DNA from: Bradyrhizobium sp. CB1717
GTDB lineage: Bacteria > Pseudomonadota > Alphaproteobacteria > Rhizobiales > Xanthobacteraceae
Assembly (NCBI RefSeq): GCF_029714325.1
Contig: NZ_CP121666.1
Coordinates: forward strand, 8,914,501-8,978,500
DNA length: 64,000 nucleotides
Direction of reading: 5' to 3'
A program made the position numbers and the translations under genes. This document shows positions 17,734-27,185 of this stretch, in pieces. Position 1 is the first letter of the stretch. Each line of letters opens with the position of its first letter. A model generated the notes under the pieces. It was not told the DNA's origin. It saw only the letters and a program-made list of their open reading frames with translations, and searched no databases.

Positions 17734-18126
17734 ATGTACCGCGCCGTGACCCGCCAGATCGAAGTGACCGTCGAGCCGAACTTTGTTCCGGAGCAGTCGT
17801 CGGCCGACCGCTCCCGCTATTTCTGGTCGTACACCATCGTCATCACCAATTCCGGCGATGAGACCGTGCAGCTCAAGACGCGGCACTGGATCATCACCGA
17901 CGCCACCGGCCGCCAGCAGGAGGTCAAGGGCGAGGGCGTGGTCGGCGAGCAGCCGACGCTCGCCCCCGGCGAGCGGTTCGAATACACCTCCGGCGTGCCA
18001 CTCACGACCGCCTCCGGCTTCATGACCGGCCGCTACCAGATGGTCAGCGAAACCGGCGAGCGCTTCGAGATCGACGTGCCGACGTTCTCGCTGGACAGCC
18101 CGGACAATAAGCGGGTGTTGAACTAG
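17734..18126 (+). CDS. apaG: ApaG domain protein
   Basis: A 130-residue small cytoplasmic protein with the ApaG/F-box-associated beta fold: YFWSYTIVITNSGDETVQL, RHWIITDATG, VVGEQPTLAPGE and MTGRYQMVSETGE. ApaG is widely conserved; its biochemical role is not settled. The start at MYRAVTRQIEVTVEP is the one normal for the family; two further ATGs 9 and 12 nt upstream are in frame. The gene is followed by two inverted repeats before the hslO gene on the opposite strand. Confidence 0.92.
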   Translation: MYRAVTRQIEVTVEPNFVPEQSSADRSRYFWSYTIVITNSGDETVQLKTRHWIITDATGRQQEVKGEGVVGEQPTLAPGERFEYTSGVPLTTASGFMTGRYQMVSETGERFEIDVPTFSLDSPDNKRVLN

Positions 18127-18134
18127 CGCGGTGC

Positions 18135-18229
18135 CGTAGGGTGGGCAAAGCGAAGCGTGCCCACCAATCACCATTGCAATTGCGCAGGGGGTGGTGGGCA
18201 CGGCGCGTTGCGCCTTTGCCCACCCCACG
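18135..18229. repeat. Inverted repeat, 'gtagggtgggcaaagcg' family
   Basis: CGTAGGGTGGGCAAAGCG at the left and GCGCCTTTGCCCACCCCACG at the right form a long imperfect hairpin downstream of apaG. It is almost the same unit as at 14427. Confidence 0.85.
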
Positions 18230-18262
18230 ATGTCCGAGCGCTCGGCAAGCTGCCTCCCCATG

Positions 18263-18340
18263 GTCATCGCGAGCGGAGCGAAGCAATCCAGGGTCTTTCC
18301 GCCGAGGGTTTCTGGATTGCTTCGCTGCGCCCGCAATGAC
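18263..18340. repeat. Inverted repeat, 'gtcattgcgagcg-aagcaatcca' family
   Basis: GTCATCGCGAGCGGAGCGAA with AAGCAATCCAG is mirrored by CTGGATTGCTTCGCTGCG and GCAATGAC. It lies next to the previous repeat. Relatives occur at 47919 and 52332. Confidence 0.85.
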
Positions 18341-18351
18341 GGAGGATGGAC

Positions 18352-19359
18352 TTACGCGTCCTCCACGCCCGCCTCGTGCGGCGTGAACTGATACACCGAG
18401 CTGCAGAACTCGCAGGTGACGACGACCTTGTCGTCCTTGACCATCGCGGCGCGGTCGTCGTGCGAGAAGCTCTTCAGCATGGACGCGACTGCGTCGCGCG
18501 AGCAGGAGCATTGCGCCTTCAGGGACAGCGGATTGAACACGCGCACGCCGCGCTCGTGAAAGAGGCGATAGAGCAGCCGCTCGCCGGAGAGTTCGGGATC
18601 GATCAGTTCGACGTCCTCGACGGTTTCGATCAGCGAGCGCGCCTCGACCCAGGCGTCGTCTTCCGCGACGCTGTGCACCTCGGCGCCGTCGGGTGCATCG
18701 CCGGGATGCAGATCCGCCTGCCGCGCGCGCTCCGGCGCCTTCGGCAAAAACTGCATCAGCATGCCGCCGGCGCGCCAGCGATGCTTGCCGCCGTCGCTAC
18801 TGCGCCACTCCTCGCCGACCGCAAGCCGCACCTTGGTCGGAATCTGCTCGGAGCGGAGGAAATATTCGTGGGCGGCGTCTTCCAGGCTGCCGCCGTCGAG
18901 TGCGACCAGGCCCTGGTAGCGGCTCATGTCGGGGCCCTGGTCGATGGTCATGGCGAGATGGCCGCGGCCGAGCAGCGTGCCGGAATCCTTCGCCGCACCG
19001 AGGCGCGAGGCGTCGTAGCGCGCATAGGCGCGCAGATGATCCGGTGCCTTGTAGTCGACGACCAGGAACGACACCGGACCATCGGTCTGGGCCTGCAGGA
19101 TGAAGCGGCCCTCGAATTTCAGCGCCGAGCCGAGCAGCGTCGCCAGCACGATGGCCTCGCCGAGCAGCTTGCCGACGGGCGCGGGATAATCGTGCTTGGT
19201 CAGGATGTCGTCGAGCGCAGGGCCAAGCCGCACCAGGCGACCGCGCACATCGAGCGCGTCGACCTCGTAGGGCAGCACGGCGTCGTCGACCGGAACGGCG
19301 GATGGCGCGCGAACCGGGCCTTCAGGCCCGGTTTTCATGTCAGGGGATTGAAAAACCAT
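18352..19359 (-). CDS. hslO: Redox-regulated chaperone Hsp33
   Basis: A 335-residue cytoplasmic holdase that is activated by oxidation. The C-terminal zinc site is visible as CSCS (about residues 285-288) and CEFC (about 318-321). The N-terminal domain has LLGEAIVLATLLGSALKFEGRF-type sequence (written here in part) and GPVSFLVVDY. Length and motif order match alphaproteobacterial Hsp33. The start at MVFQSPDMKTG lacks a strong ribosome site; an internal ATG seven codons later is possible. It lies on the same strand as argD-argF but is separated from them by a 230-bp gap containing an inverted repeat. Confidence 0.93.
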   Translation of the reverse strand: MVFQSPDMKTGPEGPVRAPSAVPVDDAVLPYEVDALDVRGRLVRLGPALDDILTKHDYPAPVGKLLGEAIVLATLLGSALKFEGRFILQAQTDGPVSFLVVDYKAPDHLRAYARYDASRLGAAKDSGTLLGRGHLAMTIDQGPDMSRYQGLVALDGGSLEDAAHEYFLRSEQIPTKVRLAVGEEWRSSDGGKHRWRAGGMLMQFLPKAPERARQADLHPGDAPDGAEVHSVAEDDAWVEARSLIETVEDVELIDPELSGERLLYRLFHERGVRVFNPLSLKAQCSCSRDAVASMLKSFSHDDRAAMVKDDKVVVTCEFCSSVYQFTPHEAGVEDA

Positions 19360-19447
19360 GGCGCTTTATCTGGGGTCGGAGAGCGGGGAATGGAAGGGGG
19401 TGTGTTCCGGCGATGGGATGGCATGCAAGCGAGTACAAACTCAGTGT

Positions 19448-19565
19448 CGTCCTGGCGAAAGCCAGGACCCATTACCCCAAGCGGGAGTTGGGGCGCGAGA
19501 TGACAATTGCCAACCTTCGCCAAACCACGGCCGGTGGTAATGGGTCCTGGCTTTCGCCAGGACGA
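19448..19565. repeat. Inverted repeat, 'cctggcgaaagccagga' family
   Basis: TCGTCCTGGCGAAAGCCAGG and ATTACC at the left are mirrored by GGTAATGGGTCCTGGC and TTTCGCCAGGACGA at the right. Each arm also folds into its own small GAAA-loop hairpin. It occupies most of the argF-hslO gap. Confidence 0.85.
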
Positions 19566-19591
19566 GGATCCAATTTTACGCGACTGCGCCG

Positions 19592-20515
19592 CTACTTCAC
19601 CGCGTCGAAGCACCAGGCCAAAATGCCCTTCTGCGCGTGCAGGCGGTTTTCGGCCTCGTCGAACACGACCGATTGCGGGCCGTCGATCACCTCGTCGGTG
19701 ACCTCCTCGCCGCGATGGGCCGGCAGGCAGTGCATGAACAGCGCGTCGGGCTTCGCCAGCGACATCAGCTTCGAATTGACCTGGTAGGGCTTGAGCACGT
19801 TGTGGCGGCGCTCACCCTCCTTGTCGCCCATCGACACCCAGGTATCCGTGACGACGCAATCGGCGCCCTTCACGGCGGCTTCGGGATCGGTGCCGAGCAC
19901 GATCGGAGCGCCTGTTGCCTTGATCCAGTCGCGCATCGCCTTCTTCGGCGCGAGTTCCGGGGGCGTTGCGACATTGAGCTGAAATTTGAAGCGCTCGGCG
20001 GCGTGGGCCCAGGACGCCAGCACGTTGTTGTCATCGCCGGTCCAGGCCACCGTCCGGCCCTCGATCGGGCCGCGATGCTCCTGATAGGTGAGGAGGTCCG
20101 CCATCACCTGGCAGGGATGCGAGCGCCGCGTCAGGCCGTTGATGACGGGCACGGTCGCATTCGCGGCAAGCTCCAGCAGCGCATCATGGTTGAGGATGCG
20201 GATCATGATGGCGTCGACATAGCGCGACAGCACGCGCGCGGTGTCGGCGATGGTCTCGCCGCGGCCGAGCTGCATCTCGGCGCCGGTGAGCATGATGGGC
20301 TCGCCGCCAAGCTGACGCATGGCGACGTCGAACGAGACGCGGGTGCGCGTCGAGGGACGCTCGAAGATCATCGCCAGCGTCTTGCCTTCGAGCGGCTTCA
20401 CCGGCTGATGCGCCTTCTGCTTCGCCTTCATGGCGGAGGAGGCGTCGAGCATGCTCTTGAGCTCCGACAACGGCAGCTCGTTGATATCCAGGAAGTGCTT
20501 CGGCGACCTGCTCAT
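19592..20515 (-). CDS. argF: Ornithine carbamoyltransferase
   Basis: A 307-residue enzyme of arginine biosynthesis that makes citrulline from ornithine and carbamoyl phosphate. Carbamoyl-phosphate motif STRT (in [12 protein letters not shown]), HPCQ, and the ornithine-loop HCLPAHRG are all present. Its ATG overlaps the argD stop codon (TGATG), so argD and argF form a translationally coupled operon. Length is normal for the family. Confidence 0.96.
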   Translation of the reverse strand: MSRSPKHFLDINELPLSELKSMLDASSAMKAKQKAHQPVKPLEGKTLAMIFERPSTRTRVSFDVAMRQLGGEPIMLTGAEMQLGRGETIADTARVLSRYVDAIMIRILNHDALLELAANATVPVINGLTRRSHPCQVMADLLTYQEHRGPIEGRTVAWTGDDNNVLASWAHAAERFKFQLNVATPPELAPKKAMRDWIKATGAPIVLGTDPEAAVKGADCVVTDTWVSMGDKEGERRHNVLKPYQVNSKLMSLAKPDALFMHCLPAHRGEEVTDEVIDGPQSVVFDEAENRLHAQKGILAWCFDAVK

Positions 20516-21723
20516 CAGCTTGCCGCCCGCTTGGTCTGGCTGGACGAGATCGCAGCGCAGGCGCGCTCTAACCGCGTGACGCTGTCCTCGATCTCGGCTT
20601 CGGTGACGATCAAGGGCGGCAGGAAGCGCACGACATTGTCGCCGGCGCCGACCGTCAGCAGTTTTTCATTGCGCAAGGCCGCAACGAGATCGCCCGAGGG
20701 CACCACAGCCTTGATGCCGATCAAGAGGCCCTCGCCACGCACTTCGCTGACGACGTCAGGGTGACGGTCGATCACGGAGGCGAGCTTCTGCTTGAGCAGC
20801 AGCGACATCTTTTGGACGTGGTCGAAGAAGCCGGGCTTGAGCATGACGTCGAGCACGGCATTGGCAGCCGAGATCGCCAGCGGATTGCCGCCGAAGGTCG
20901 AGCCGTGCGAGCCGGGGCCCATGCCGGCTGCCGCCTCCGCGGTGGCCAGCACCGCGCCGATCGGGAAGCCGCCGCCGAGCGCCTTGGCGAGCGACATCAC
21001 ATCAGGTGTAACGCCGGTGCGCCGATGGGCGAAGAGATCGCCGGTGCGGCCCATGCCGGTCTGCACCTCGTCGAAGGCGAGCAGCAGTCCCTTCTCGTCG
21101 CAGAGCTGACGCAACGCCTTGAGGAAAGCGGGCGTCGACGAACGTACGCCGCCCTCACCCTGGATCGGCTCGACCAGGATGCCGGCGGTCTGCGGACCGA
21201 TCGCCTTCTTCACGGCTTCGATGTCACCGTGCGGGACCTGGTCGAAACCGTCCATCGGCGGACCGAACCCTTCGAGATATTTTGCAGATCCCGTCGCAGC
21301 CAGCGTCGCCAACGTGCGGCCATGGAAGGCGCCCTCGAAGGTGATGATGCGGTAGCGCTCCGGATGACCCTTGGAGAAGTGATGATGGCGGACCAGCTTG
21401 ATCACGCCTTCCAGCGCCTCGGCGCCGGAATTGCAGAAGAACACGAAGTCCGCGAAGCTTTCCTGGCACAGACGTGCGGCGAGTTTCTCGCCGTCCGGGC
21501 TCTGGAACAGGTTCGACATGTGCCAGAGCTTGGTCGCCTGCTCCTGCAGCGCCTTGACCAGCGCGGGATGGGCGTGGCCAAGCGCGTTCACCGCGACGCC
21601 CGAGGTGAAATCGAGATAGCGCTCGCCATTGGTCGCGATCAGCCAGCAGCCTTCGCCGCGCTCGAAACCGAGGTCGGCCCTGGCGAAAACGGGGAGCAAA
21701 TGCGGCGCGGCGCTGTTAGTCAT
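20515..21723 (-). CDS. argD: Acetylornithine aminotransferase
   Basis: A 402-residue class III PLP aminotransferase that converts N-acetylglutamate semialdehyde to N-acetylornithine. It has [14 protein letters not shown], the FEGAFHGRT segment, [12 protein letters not shown] and the PLP lysine in [15 protein letters not shown]. The start at [16 protein letters not shown] is used; a GTG three codons earlier also opens the frame, but neither has a clear ribosome site. It is first in an argD-argF operon, and its leader contains a 9-bp perfect hairpin. Confidence 0.95.
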   Translation of the reverse strand: MTNSAAPHLLPVFARADLGFERGEGCWLIATNGERYLDFTSGVAVNALGHAHPALVKALQEQATKLWHMSNLFQSPDGEKLAARLCQESFADFVFFCNSGAEALEGVIKLVRHHHFSKGHPERYRIITFEGAFHGRTLATLAATGSAKYLEGFGPPMDGFDQVPHGDIEAVKKAIGPQTAGILVEPIQGEGGVRSSTPAFLKALRQLCDEKGLLLAFDEVQTGMGRTGDLFAHRRTGVTPDVMSLAKALGGGFPIGAVLATAEAAAGMGPGSHGSTFGGNPLAISAANAVLDVMLKPGFFDHVQKMSLLLKQKLASVIDRHPDVVSEVRGEGLLIGIKAVVPSGDLVAALRNEKLLTVGAGDNVVRFLPPLIVTEAEIEDSVTRLERACAAISSSQTKRAAS

Positions 21724-21796
21724 GACGATCACTTGATGTTGCGGACGGCCTCAACGCGCTCACGCAGCGCACCATTGACCGGCCCGGAAAACGAAA

Positions 21797-21821
21797 CGTG
21801 CCGCCTTTTAAGGGCGGCACG
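21797..21821. promoter_or_regulatory. Perfect hairpin in the argD leader
   Basis: CGTGCCGCC and GGCGGCACG form a perfect 9-bp stem around a seven-base TTTTAAG loop, about 75 bp upstream of argD. It could be a leader attenuator, a regulator site or a terminator reading from another promoter. No function can be assigned. Confidence 0.4.
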
Positions 21822-21883
21822 TGACACTATCTTATGCCGGGTAGAACGGGTGTCAATGCCGCCCGAAAGCCCCGCGAAACGCT

Positions 21884-22097
21884 GAATCCGTAGTCTTGCG
21901 GTGCCGGATTTGCGGGGTTTTTGCCACGGAACATGTGGAAGCGAGTCGGCTGACTCTTGCGCGTGAGTCACGCCATATTGTAGCGTTTGGCTTGTCAGAT
22001 ACGACATCTCGTGCAGCAGTTCTGATCCTCTAAGTCCTCATGTACCGGCGTAAACGTTCGGGCGTTCTGGTTACGCCCGGCGAGCCTTAAGGGATTC
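21884..22097. promoter_or_regulatory. Cluster of five GANTC (CcrM) sites between argD and gcrA
   Basis: GANTC occurs at 21884 (GAATC), 21943 (GAGTC), 21952 (GACTC), 21965 (GAGTC) and 22093 (GATTC), five sites in 214 bp where fewer than one is expected at random. CcrM methylates GANTC, and GcrA acts at methylated GANTC promoters, so this fits cell-cycle or self control of gcrA. Confidence 0.6.
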
Positions 22098-22177
22098 TGG
22101 CGGCACGGGTTTTTCGAGGCTTAGGCATTCGCCGCAAGGCGCCAGGACGGCAGCCGCACGGCGAGGGAAAGGGTGCA

Positions 22178-22690
22178 ATGACGGTTTTGACCTGGTCCGA
22201 CGATCGCGTCGAGCAGCTGAAAAAGCTCTGGGAGGCCGGATTGTCGGCCAGCCAGATCGCAGCCGAGCTCGGCAACGTGACCCGTAATGCCGTGATCGGC
22301 AAGGTGCACAGGCTCGGCCTGTCCGGCCGCGCCAAGAGCCCCTCATCGGCAGCTCCCCGGCCGCGCAAGGCGCGTCCGGCTCAGCACATGATGCGGGTCA
22401 GCCGCCCCATCGCACGCGGCAACACCGCGCTGGCACAGGCCTTCGAGGTCGAAGTCGAGGCGGAGCCTGTGACCTACGACAACGTGGTGCCGATGAGCCA
22501 GCGGCTGTCGCTGCTCGAATTGAACGAGGCGACCTGCCACTGGCCGGTCGGCGATCCCTCGAGCCCGGATTTCTTCTTTTGCGGCGGCAAGGCGCTGTCG
22601 GGCCTGCCCTACTGCGCCCAGCACTCGCGCGTGGCGTATCAGCCGGCGGCGGACCGCCGTCGCGCGCCGGCCAAGCCGGGCACGCGGTGA
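22178..22690 (+). CDS. gcrA: Cell-cycle regulator GcrA
   Basis: A 170-residue alphaproteobacterial transcription factor. The N-terminal helical DNA-binding domain has TVLTWSDDRVEQLKKLWEAG and SASQIAAELG with VTRNAVIGKVHRLGL. After a variable basic linker, the C-terminal sigma-70-binding part has CHWPVGDP, FFFCGG and YCAQHSRVAYQP. GcrA recruits RNA polymerase to promoters with methylated GANTC. A good GAGGGAAAGG lies before the ATG. Five GANTC sites lie in the upstream 300 bp. Confidence 0.95.
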   Translation: MTVLTWSDDRVEQLKKLWEAGLSASQIAAELGNVTRNAVIGKVHRLGLSGRAKSPSSAAPRPRKARPAQHMMRVSRPIARGNTALAQAFEVEVEAEPVTYDNVVPMSQRLSLLELNEATCHWPVGDPSSPDFFFCGGKALSGLPYCAQHSRVAYQPAADRRRAPAKPGTR

Positions 22691-22747
22691 GCTTGTTCTG
22701 AGATCAAGAAGCAGCCGTCACACGATGACGGCTCAACACACTCCGCT

Positions 22748-22906
22748 GTCGTCCCGGCGAAGGCCGGGACCCATAACCACCGAATGCGGTTTGGCGAAGA
22801 CTCTCTGTGACGCGGCTGCGCCGCGCAACTTGCACCGCGCTTCATCGATAGATCACGCGGTATGGGTCCCGGCCCCCGTGCGCAATTGCGCACTCGGCCG
22901 GGACGA
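22748..22906. repeat. Inverted repeat, 'gtcccggcgaaggccgggaccca' family
   Basis: GTCGTCCCGGCGAAGGCCGG and GACCCATA at the left face TATGGGTCCCGGCC and GGCCGGGACGAC at the right. A nested perfect 16-bp palindrome GTGCGCAATTGCGCAC occupies 22878-22893. It separates convergent gcrA and phoB. A related unit is at 44515. Confidence 0.85.
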
Positions 22907-22939
22907 CACCCATGCTGCGGCAATAGCCCCCAAACCAGC

Positions 22940-23647
22940 TTACGTCTGCTCGGCCTTCGCAAAGCGATCGTCGAGCGCATAGCCGGCGCCGCGGACGGTG
23001 CGGATCGGGTCCTGCTCGCGACCGAGATTGAGCAGCTTGCGCAGGCGGCCGATATGGACGTCGACGGTGCGCTCGTCGATGTAGATGTCGCGGCCCCAGA
23101 CGCTGTCGAGCAACTGCTCACGCGAGAACACGCGGCCGGGATGCTCCAGGAAGAACTCCAGCAGGCGATATTCGGTCGGGCCGAGATCGATCGGCCGGCC
23201 CGAGCGCGCGACGCGGCGCTTGTCGCGATCAAGCTCGATGTCGCCATAGGCGAGCACGGTGGCGAGCCGCTCAGGGCTCGCGCGCCGCAGGAGGCCCTTC
23301 ACGCGCGCCAGCAGCTCCGGCACCGAGAACGGCTTGACGATGTAGTCGTCGGCGCCGGTCGCAAGCCCGCGCACCCGCTCGCTCTCCTCGCCGCGCGCGG
23401 TGAGCATGATGATGGGAAGCTGCTTGGTCTCGGGACGGGTCCGCAGCCGCCGGCACAGCTCGATGCCCGAGAGGCCCGGCAGCATCCAGTCGAGCACGAT
23501 CAGGTCGGGGATGTGCTCCTTGAGGCGGGTGTCGGCATCGTCGCCGCGCATCACCGTCTCGACGTCATAGCCGTCGCCTTCGAGGTTGTAGCGGAGAAGC
23601 TCGGTGAGAGCTTCCTCGTCCTCAACCACCATAATGCGTGCGCCCAT
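22940..23647 (-). CDS. phoB: Phosphate response regulator PhoB
   Basis: A 235-residue OmpR-family regulator. The receiver domain (2-120) has the acidic pocket EDEE and the phospho-acceptor Asp in VLDWMLPG, with Thr and Lys in ITAR and VKPFS. The winged-helix domain (about 130-228) ends VRTVRGAGYALD. Phosphorylated PhoB activates genes with PHO boxes; one lies before pstS. It is the last gene of the phoR-pst block, with GGAGC upstream of the start. Confidence 0.95.
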   Translation of the reverse strand: MGARIMVVEDEEALTELLRYNLEGDGYDVETVMRGDDADTRLKEHIPDLIVLDWMLPGLSGIELCRRLRTRPETKQLPIIMLTARGEESERVRGLATGADDYIVKPFSVPELLARVKGLLRRASPERLATVLAYGDIELDRDKRRVARSGRPIDLGPTEYRLLEFFLEHPGRVFSREQLLDSVWGRDIYIDERTVDVHIGRLRKLLNLGREQDPIRTVRGAGYALDDRFAKAEQT

Positions 23648-23669
23648 GGTGTCGTCGCTCCTTAAGTCT

Positions 23670-24386
23670 TCAGGTATTCGGGACCGTCGTGGCGAAGGTC
23701 GTCATGTCGCCCTTCGGCCGCTTGTCGGTGATGGCCTGGCCCTCGATCATGTAGAACACGGTCTCGGCGATGTTGGTGGCGTGATCGCCGATCCGCTCGA
23801 TGTTCTTGGCGCAGAACATCAGATGGATGCAGAACGAGATGTTGCGCGGATCCTCCATCATGTAGGTGAGGAGCTCGCGGAACAGCGAGGTGCAGATGGC
23901 GTCGACTTCCTCGTCGCCCTTCCACACCGCCATCGCAGCCGGCAGATCGTGCGCGGCATAGGCGTCCAGCACCGACTTGACCTGCTGCTGCACGAGGTCG
24001 GTCATGTGCTCCAGGCCGCGGAACAGTTTGAGCGGATGGAAGTCGGCATCGAGCGCGGCGACGCGCTTTCCCATGTTCTTGGCGAGGTCGCCGATGCGCT
24101 CGAGATCGGTCGCAACGCGCATGGCGCCGACGATCTCGCGCAGATCCACCGCCATCGGCTGGCGGCGGGCGATGGTGAGCACGGCGCGCTCCTCGATCTT
24201 CTTCTGCAGCGCGTCGAGCTCGGCGTCGATGGTGACGACGCGCTGGCCGAGCGCGACGTCGCGGCGGATCAGCGCATCGACGGAATCGACGATCATGCGC
24301 TCGGCGATGCCGCCCATCTCGGCGACCAGGCGGGTGAGCTCCTGGAGGTCGGTGTCGAAAGCCTTTGCGGTATGTTCAGAACCCAT
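23670..24386 (-). CDS. phoU: Phosphate signalling protein PhoU
   Basis: A 238-residue cytoplasmic protein formed by two three-helix PhoU repeats (about 15-100 and 120-210), each with the acidic metal-binding pattern seen in LERIGDLAKNMGKR and IERIGDHATNIAE. PhoU relays the state of the PstSCAB transporter to PhoR. GAGGAGA lies before the ATG. Position between pstB and phoB is standard. Confidence 0.95.
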   Translation of the reverse strand: MGSEHTAKAFDTDLQELTRLVAEMGGIAERMIVDSVDALIRRDVALGQRVVTIDAELDALQKKIEERAVLTIARRQPMAVDLREIVGAMRVATDLERIGDLAKNMGKRVAALDADFHPLKLFRGLEHMTDLVQQQVKSVLDAYAAHDLPAAMAVWKGDEEVDAICTSLFRELLTYMMEDPRNISFCIHLMFCAKNIERIGDHATNIAETVFYMIEGQAITDKRPKGDMTTFATTVPNT

Positions 24387-24397
24387 GTCCCGTCTCC

Positions 24398-25216
24398 TCA
24401 GCCGAACCGGCCGGTGATGTAATCCTGCGTGCGCCGATCGGTCGGCGACGTGAAGATCTTGCTGGTGTCGTCGAACTCGATCAGCTCGCCGAGATACATG
24501 AAAGCGGTCTTGTCGGAGACGCGCGCCGCCTGCTGCATGTTGTGGGTGACGATCGCGATCGTGTAGTTCTCGGACAGTTCCTGGATCAGCTCCTCGACCT
24601 TGGCGGTCGAGATCGGATCGAGCGCCGAGCAGGGCTCGTCGAACAAAATCACTTCAGGCCGCACCGCGACGGTGCGGGCGATGCAGAGGCGCTGCTGCTG
24701 GCCGCCGGAGAGCGACAGGCCCGAGGCGTTGAGCTTGTCCTTGACCTCGTTCCACAGCGCGCCGCCGCGCAGCGCCTTCTCGACCCGGTCGTCCATCTCG
24801 GACTTCGAGATCTTCTCATAGAGGCGGATGCCGAAGGCGATGTTCTCGTAGATCGTCATCGGGAACGGCGTCGGCTTCTGGAACACCATGCCGACGCGGG
24901 CGCGCAGCAGGTTCAGGTCCAGCTTCGGGTCGAGGATGTTGGTCTGGTCGAGCATCAGCTGACCGGTGACGCGCTGGCCCGGATAGAGGTCGTACATCCG
25001 GTTGAAGATGCGCAGCAGGGTCGACTTGCCGCAGCCCGACGGGCCGATGAACGCCGTGACGCGGTTGCTGCCGAGCGTCAGGTTGATGTTCTTCAGCGCG
25101 TGGTGCTCGCCGTAATAGAAGTTGAGGTTGCGCACCGTCACCTTGGCGGGCGCTTCCGGCAACGGCTGCGAGGCCAGATGGGCGTTGGAACTCACGGATA
25201 CGGAAAGATCGGTCAT
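24398..25216 (-). CDS. pstB: Phosphate ABC transporter ATPase PstB
   Basis: A 272-residue ABC ATPase with Walker [11 protein letters not shown]-loop, signature [16 protein letters not shown], Walker [14 protein letters not shown] and the His switch in IVTHNMQQA. It powers high-affinity phosphate uptake with PstA and PstC. The ATG overlaps the pstA stop by four bases. Length and the PstB-type [11 protein letters not shown] segment fit the family. Confidence 0.96.
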   Translation of the reverse strand: MTDLSVSVSSNAHLASQPLPEAPAKVTVRNLNFYYGEHHALKNINLTLGSNRVTAFIGPSGCGKSTLLRIFNRMYDLYPGQRVTGQLMLDQTNILDPKLDLNLLRARVGMVFQKPTPFPMTIYENIAFGIRLYEKISKSEMDDRVEKALRGGALWNEVKDKLNASGLSLSGGQQQRLCIARTVAVRPEVILFDEPCSALDPISTAKVEELIQELSENYTIAIVTHNMQQAARVSDKTAFMYLGELIEFDDTSKIFTSPTDRRTQDYITGRFG

Positions 25217-26058
25217 TTTGCAGTCCTCTCGGCGCCGAGGATGCGCGCGCCAATGTTCAGGGCAAGCACGGTGATCGTGATCAGCAGCGCGCCGCTCCAG
25301 GCGAGCTGCTTCCAGTAGGCGTAGGGGCTCTGCACGAAGTTGTTGATGGTAACCGGCAGGTTCGCCATCGTCTTGTTCAGGCCGAGGCTGAAGAACTGGT
25401 TCGACAGCGCGGTGAAGAGCAGCGGCGCGGTCTCGCCGGCGACGCGGGCGGTGGCGAGCAGCACGCCGGTGATGAGACCCGATCGGGCCGCACGATAGGC
25501 GATGCGCTTGATCACCAGCGAGCGCGGCAGGCCGAGCGCGGAGGCGGCCTCGCGCAGCGCGTTCGGCACCAGCAGCAGCATGTCCTCGGTCGTGCGCAGC
25601 ACCACCGGGATGACGATCACGGCTAGCGCAAGCGCGCCCGCAATCGCCGAGAAGCCGCGCATCGGCACCACCACCGCGCCGTAGATGAACAGGCCGATGA
25701 TGATCGAGGGCGCCGAGAGCAGGATGTCGTTGATGAAGCGGATCACCGAGGTCAGCTTGTCGTTGCGACCGTATTCGGCGAGGTAGGTGCCGGCGAACAG
25801 GCCGAGCGGCGCGCCGATGCCGACGCCGATCACGGTCATGATGATCGAGCCGACGATGGCGTTGCGCAGGCCGCCTTCGGTCGAGCCCGGAGGCGGCGTG
25901 TCCGCGACGAAGATCTCGAGGTTCAGGCCGGCGAGGCCGTTATAGAGCAGCGTCATCAGGATCAGCGCGAGCCAGGTCACGCCGAAGGCGGCGGCACCGA
26001 TACAGAGCCCGCGGACGATGATGTCCTTGCGGCGGCGGCGTACGTAGATCGGGTTCAT
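25213..26058 (-). CDS. pstA: Phosphate ABC transporter permease PstA
   Basis: A 281-residue permease with six predicted helices and the EAA-like loop [19 protein letters not shown] near residues 165-185. It begins [12 protein letters not shown], a basic cytosolic end. It follows pstC after one base and overlaps pstB by four, so the whole block is tightly coupled. Confidence 0.95.
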   Translation of the reverse strand: MNPIYVRRRRKDIIVRGLCIGAAAFGVTWLALILMTLLYNGLAGLNLEIFVADTPPPGSTEGGLRNAIVGSIIMTVIGVGIGAPLGLFAGTYLAEYGRNDKLTSVIRFINDILLSAPSIIIGLFIYGAVVVPMRGFSAIAGALALAVIVIPVVLRTTEDMLLLVPNALREAASALGLPRSLVIKRIAYRAARSGLITGVLLATARVAGETAPLLFTALSNQFFSLGLNKTMANLPVTINNFVQSPYAYWKQLAWSGALLITITVLALNIGARILGAERTAK

Positions 26059-26059
26059 G

Positions 26060-27058
26060 TTACTTCCCCGCCTTCTTTTCGAGACGCAGCAGCATCAGCC
26101 GCGCGGCCGCGAGCACGAAGAACGTCAGCACGAACAGCAAGAGGCCGAGCAGGATCAGGCCGGACTGGTGCAGGCCATCGCTCTCGGCGAACTCGGATGC
26201 GATCGCCGCCGAGATCGTGGTGCCGGGCGCGAAGATCGACGACGAGATCCGGAAGGAGTTGCCGATGATGAAGGTCACCGCCATGGTCTCGCCGAGCGCG
26301 CGGCCCAGCGCCAGCATGACGCCGCCGATGATGCCGACGCGGGTGTAGGGGATCACCACACTGCGGACGACTTCCCAAGTGGTGCAGCCGACGCCGTAGG
26401 CGGCTTCCTTCAGCACCGGCGGCACGGTCTTGAACACGTCGACCGAGATCGAGGTGATGAAGGGCAGCACCATGATGGCGAGGATCAGCGCCGCATTGAA
26501 CAGGCTGAGATAGGACGGGGGACCTGCGAAGATCGCGCCGAGCACAGGAACGCCGTCGAAGATCTTGATCATGAAGGGCTGGAACGTGTTGGCCAGGAAC
26601 GGGCCGAGCACGAAGAAGCCCCACATGCCGTAGATGATCGAGGGGATGCCGGCGAGCAGCTCGACCGCCATGCCGATCGGGCGGCGCAGCCATTGCGGGC
26701 ACAGCTCGGTGAGGAAGATCGCAATGCCCAGACCAACCGGGATGGCGATCAGCATGGCGATGAAGGAGGTGACGAGCGTGCCATACATCGGCCCGAGCGC
26801 ACCGAGCACGGGCGGATCGGCCGACGGCGCCCAGCGCTGCGTCCACAGGAAGGAGATGCCGTACTCCTTCATCGCCGGGAAGGCGCCGACGATCAGCGAG
26901 ATGATGATGCCGCCGAGAATGAGCAGCACCGAAATCGCGGACAGCCGCGTGATCCAGTAGAAGGTGAGATCGCCGAGCTTGAACGCGCTCAAGGCCTTGG
27001 CGCGATCATACGGTCCGGCAGCATCAATTACGTTGCTCTCGACAGCCATCTCAGCCAC
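26060..27058 (-). CDS. pstC: Phosphate ABC transporter permease PstC
   Basis: A 332-residue permease, longer at the N-terminus than PstA, with the PstC hallmark of a large loop after the first helix and the EAA loop in [19 protein letters not shown]. The GTG at 27058 is preferred because AGGGG lies about 6 nt before it; an ATG three codons later is also possible. It works with PstA, PstB and PstS at the inner membrane. Confidence 0.94.
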   Translation of the reverse strand: MAEMAVESNVIDAAGPYDRAKALSAFKLGDLTFYWITRLSAISVLLILGGIIISLIVGAFPAMKEYGISFLWTQRWAPSADPPVLGALGPMYGTLVTSFIAMLIAIPVGLGIAIFLTELCPQWLRRPIGMAVELLAGIPSIIYGMWGFFVLGPFLANTFQPFMIKIFDGVPVLGAIFAGPPSYLSLFNAALILAIMVLPFITSISVDVFKTVPPVLKEAAYGVGCTTWEVVRSVVIPYTRVGIIGGVMLALGRALGETMAVTFIIGNSFRISSSIFAPGTTISAAIASEFAESDGLHQSGLILLGLLLFVLTFFVLAAARLMLLRLEKKAGK

Positions 27059-27185
27059 GCCGATCCCCTGTACCCGTTATTCATATACGCTTGTTGTTGG
27101 TGGCGCGCTCCGGATGCGGCACCAGGCCGATCCGGAGCGGAGATCTTGGAGATCATTCCGGCACCATGTCCGGGACAGGAGCGCC

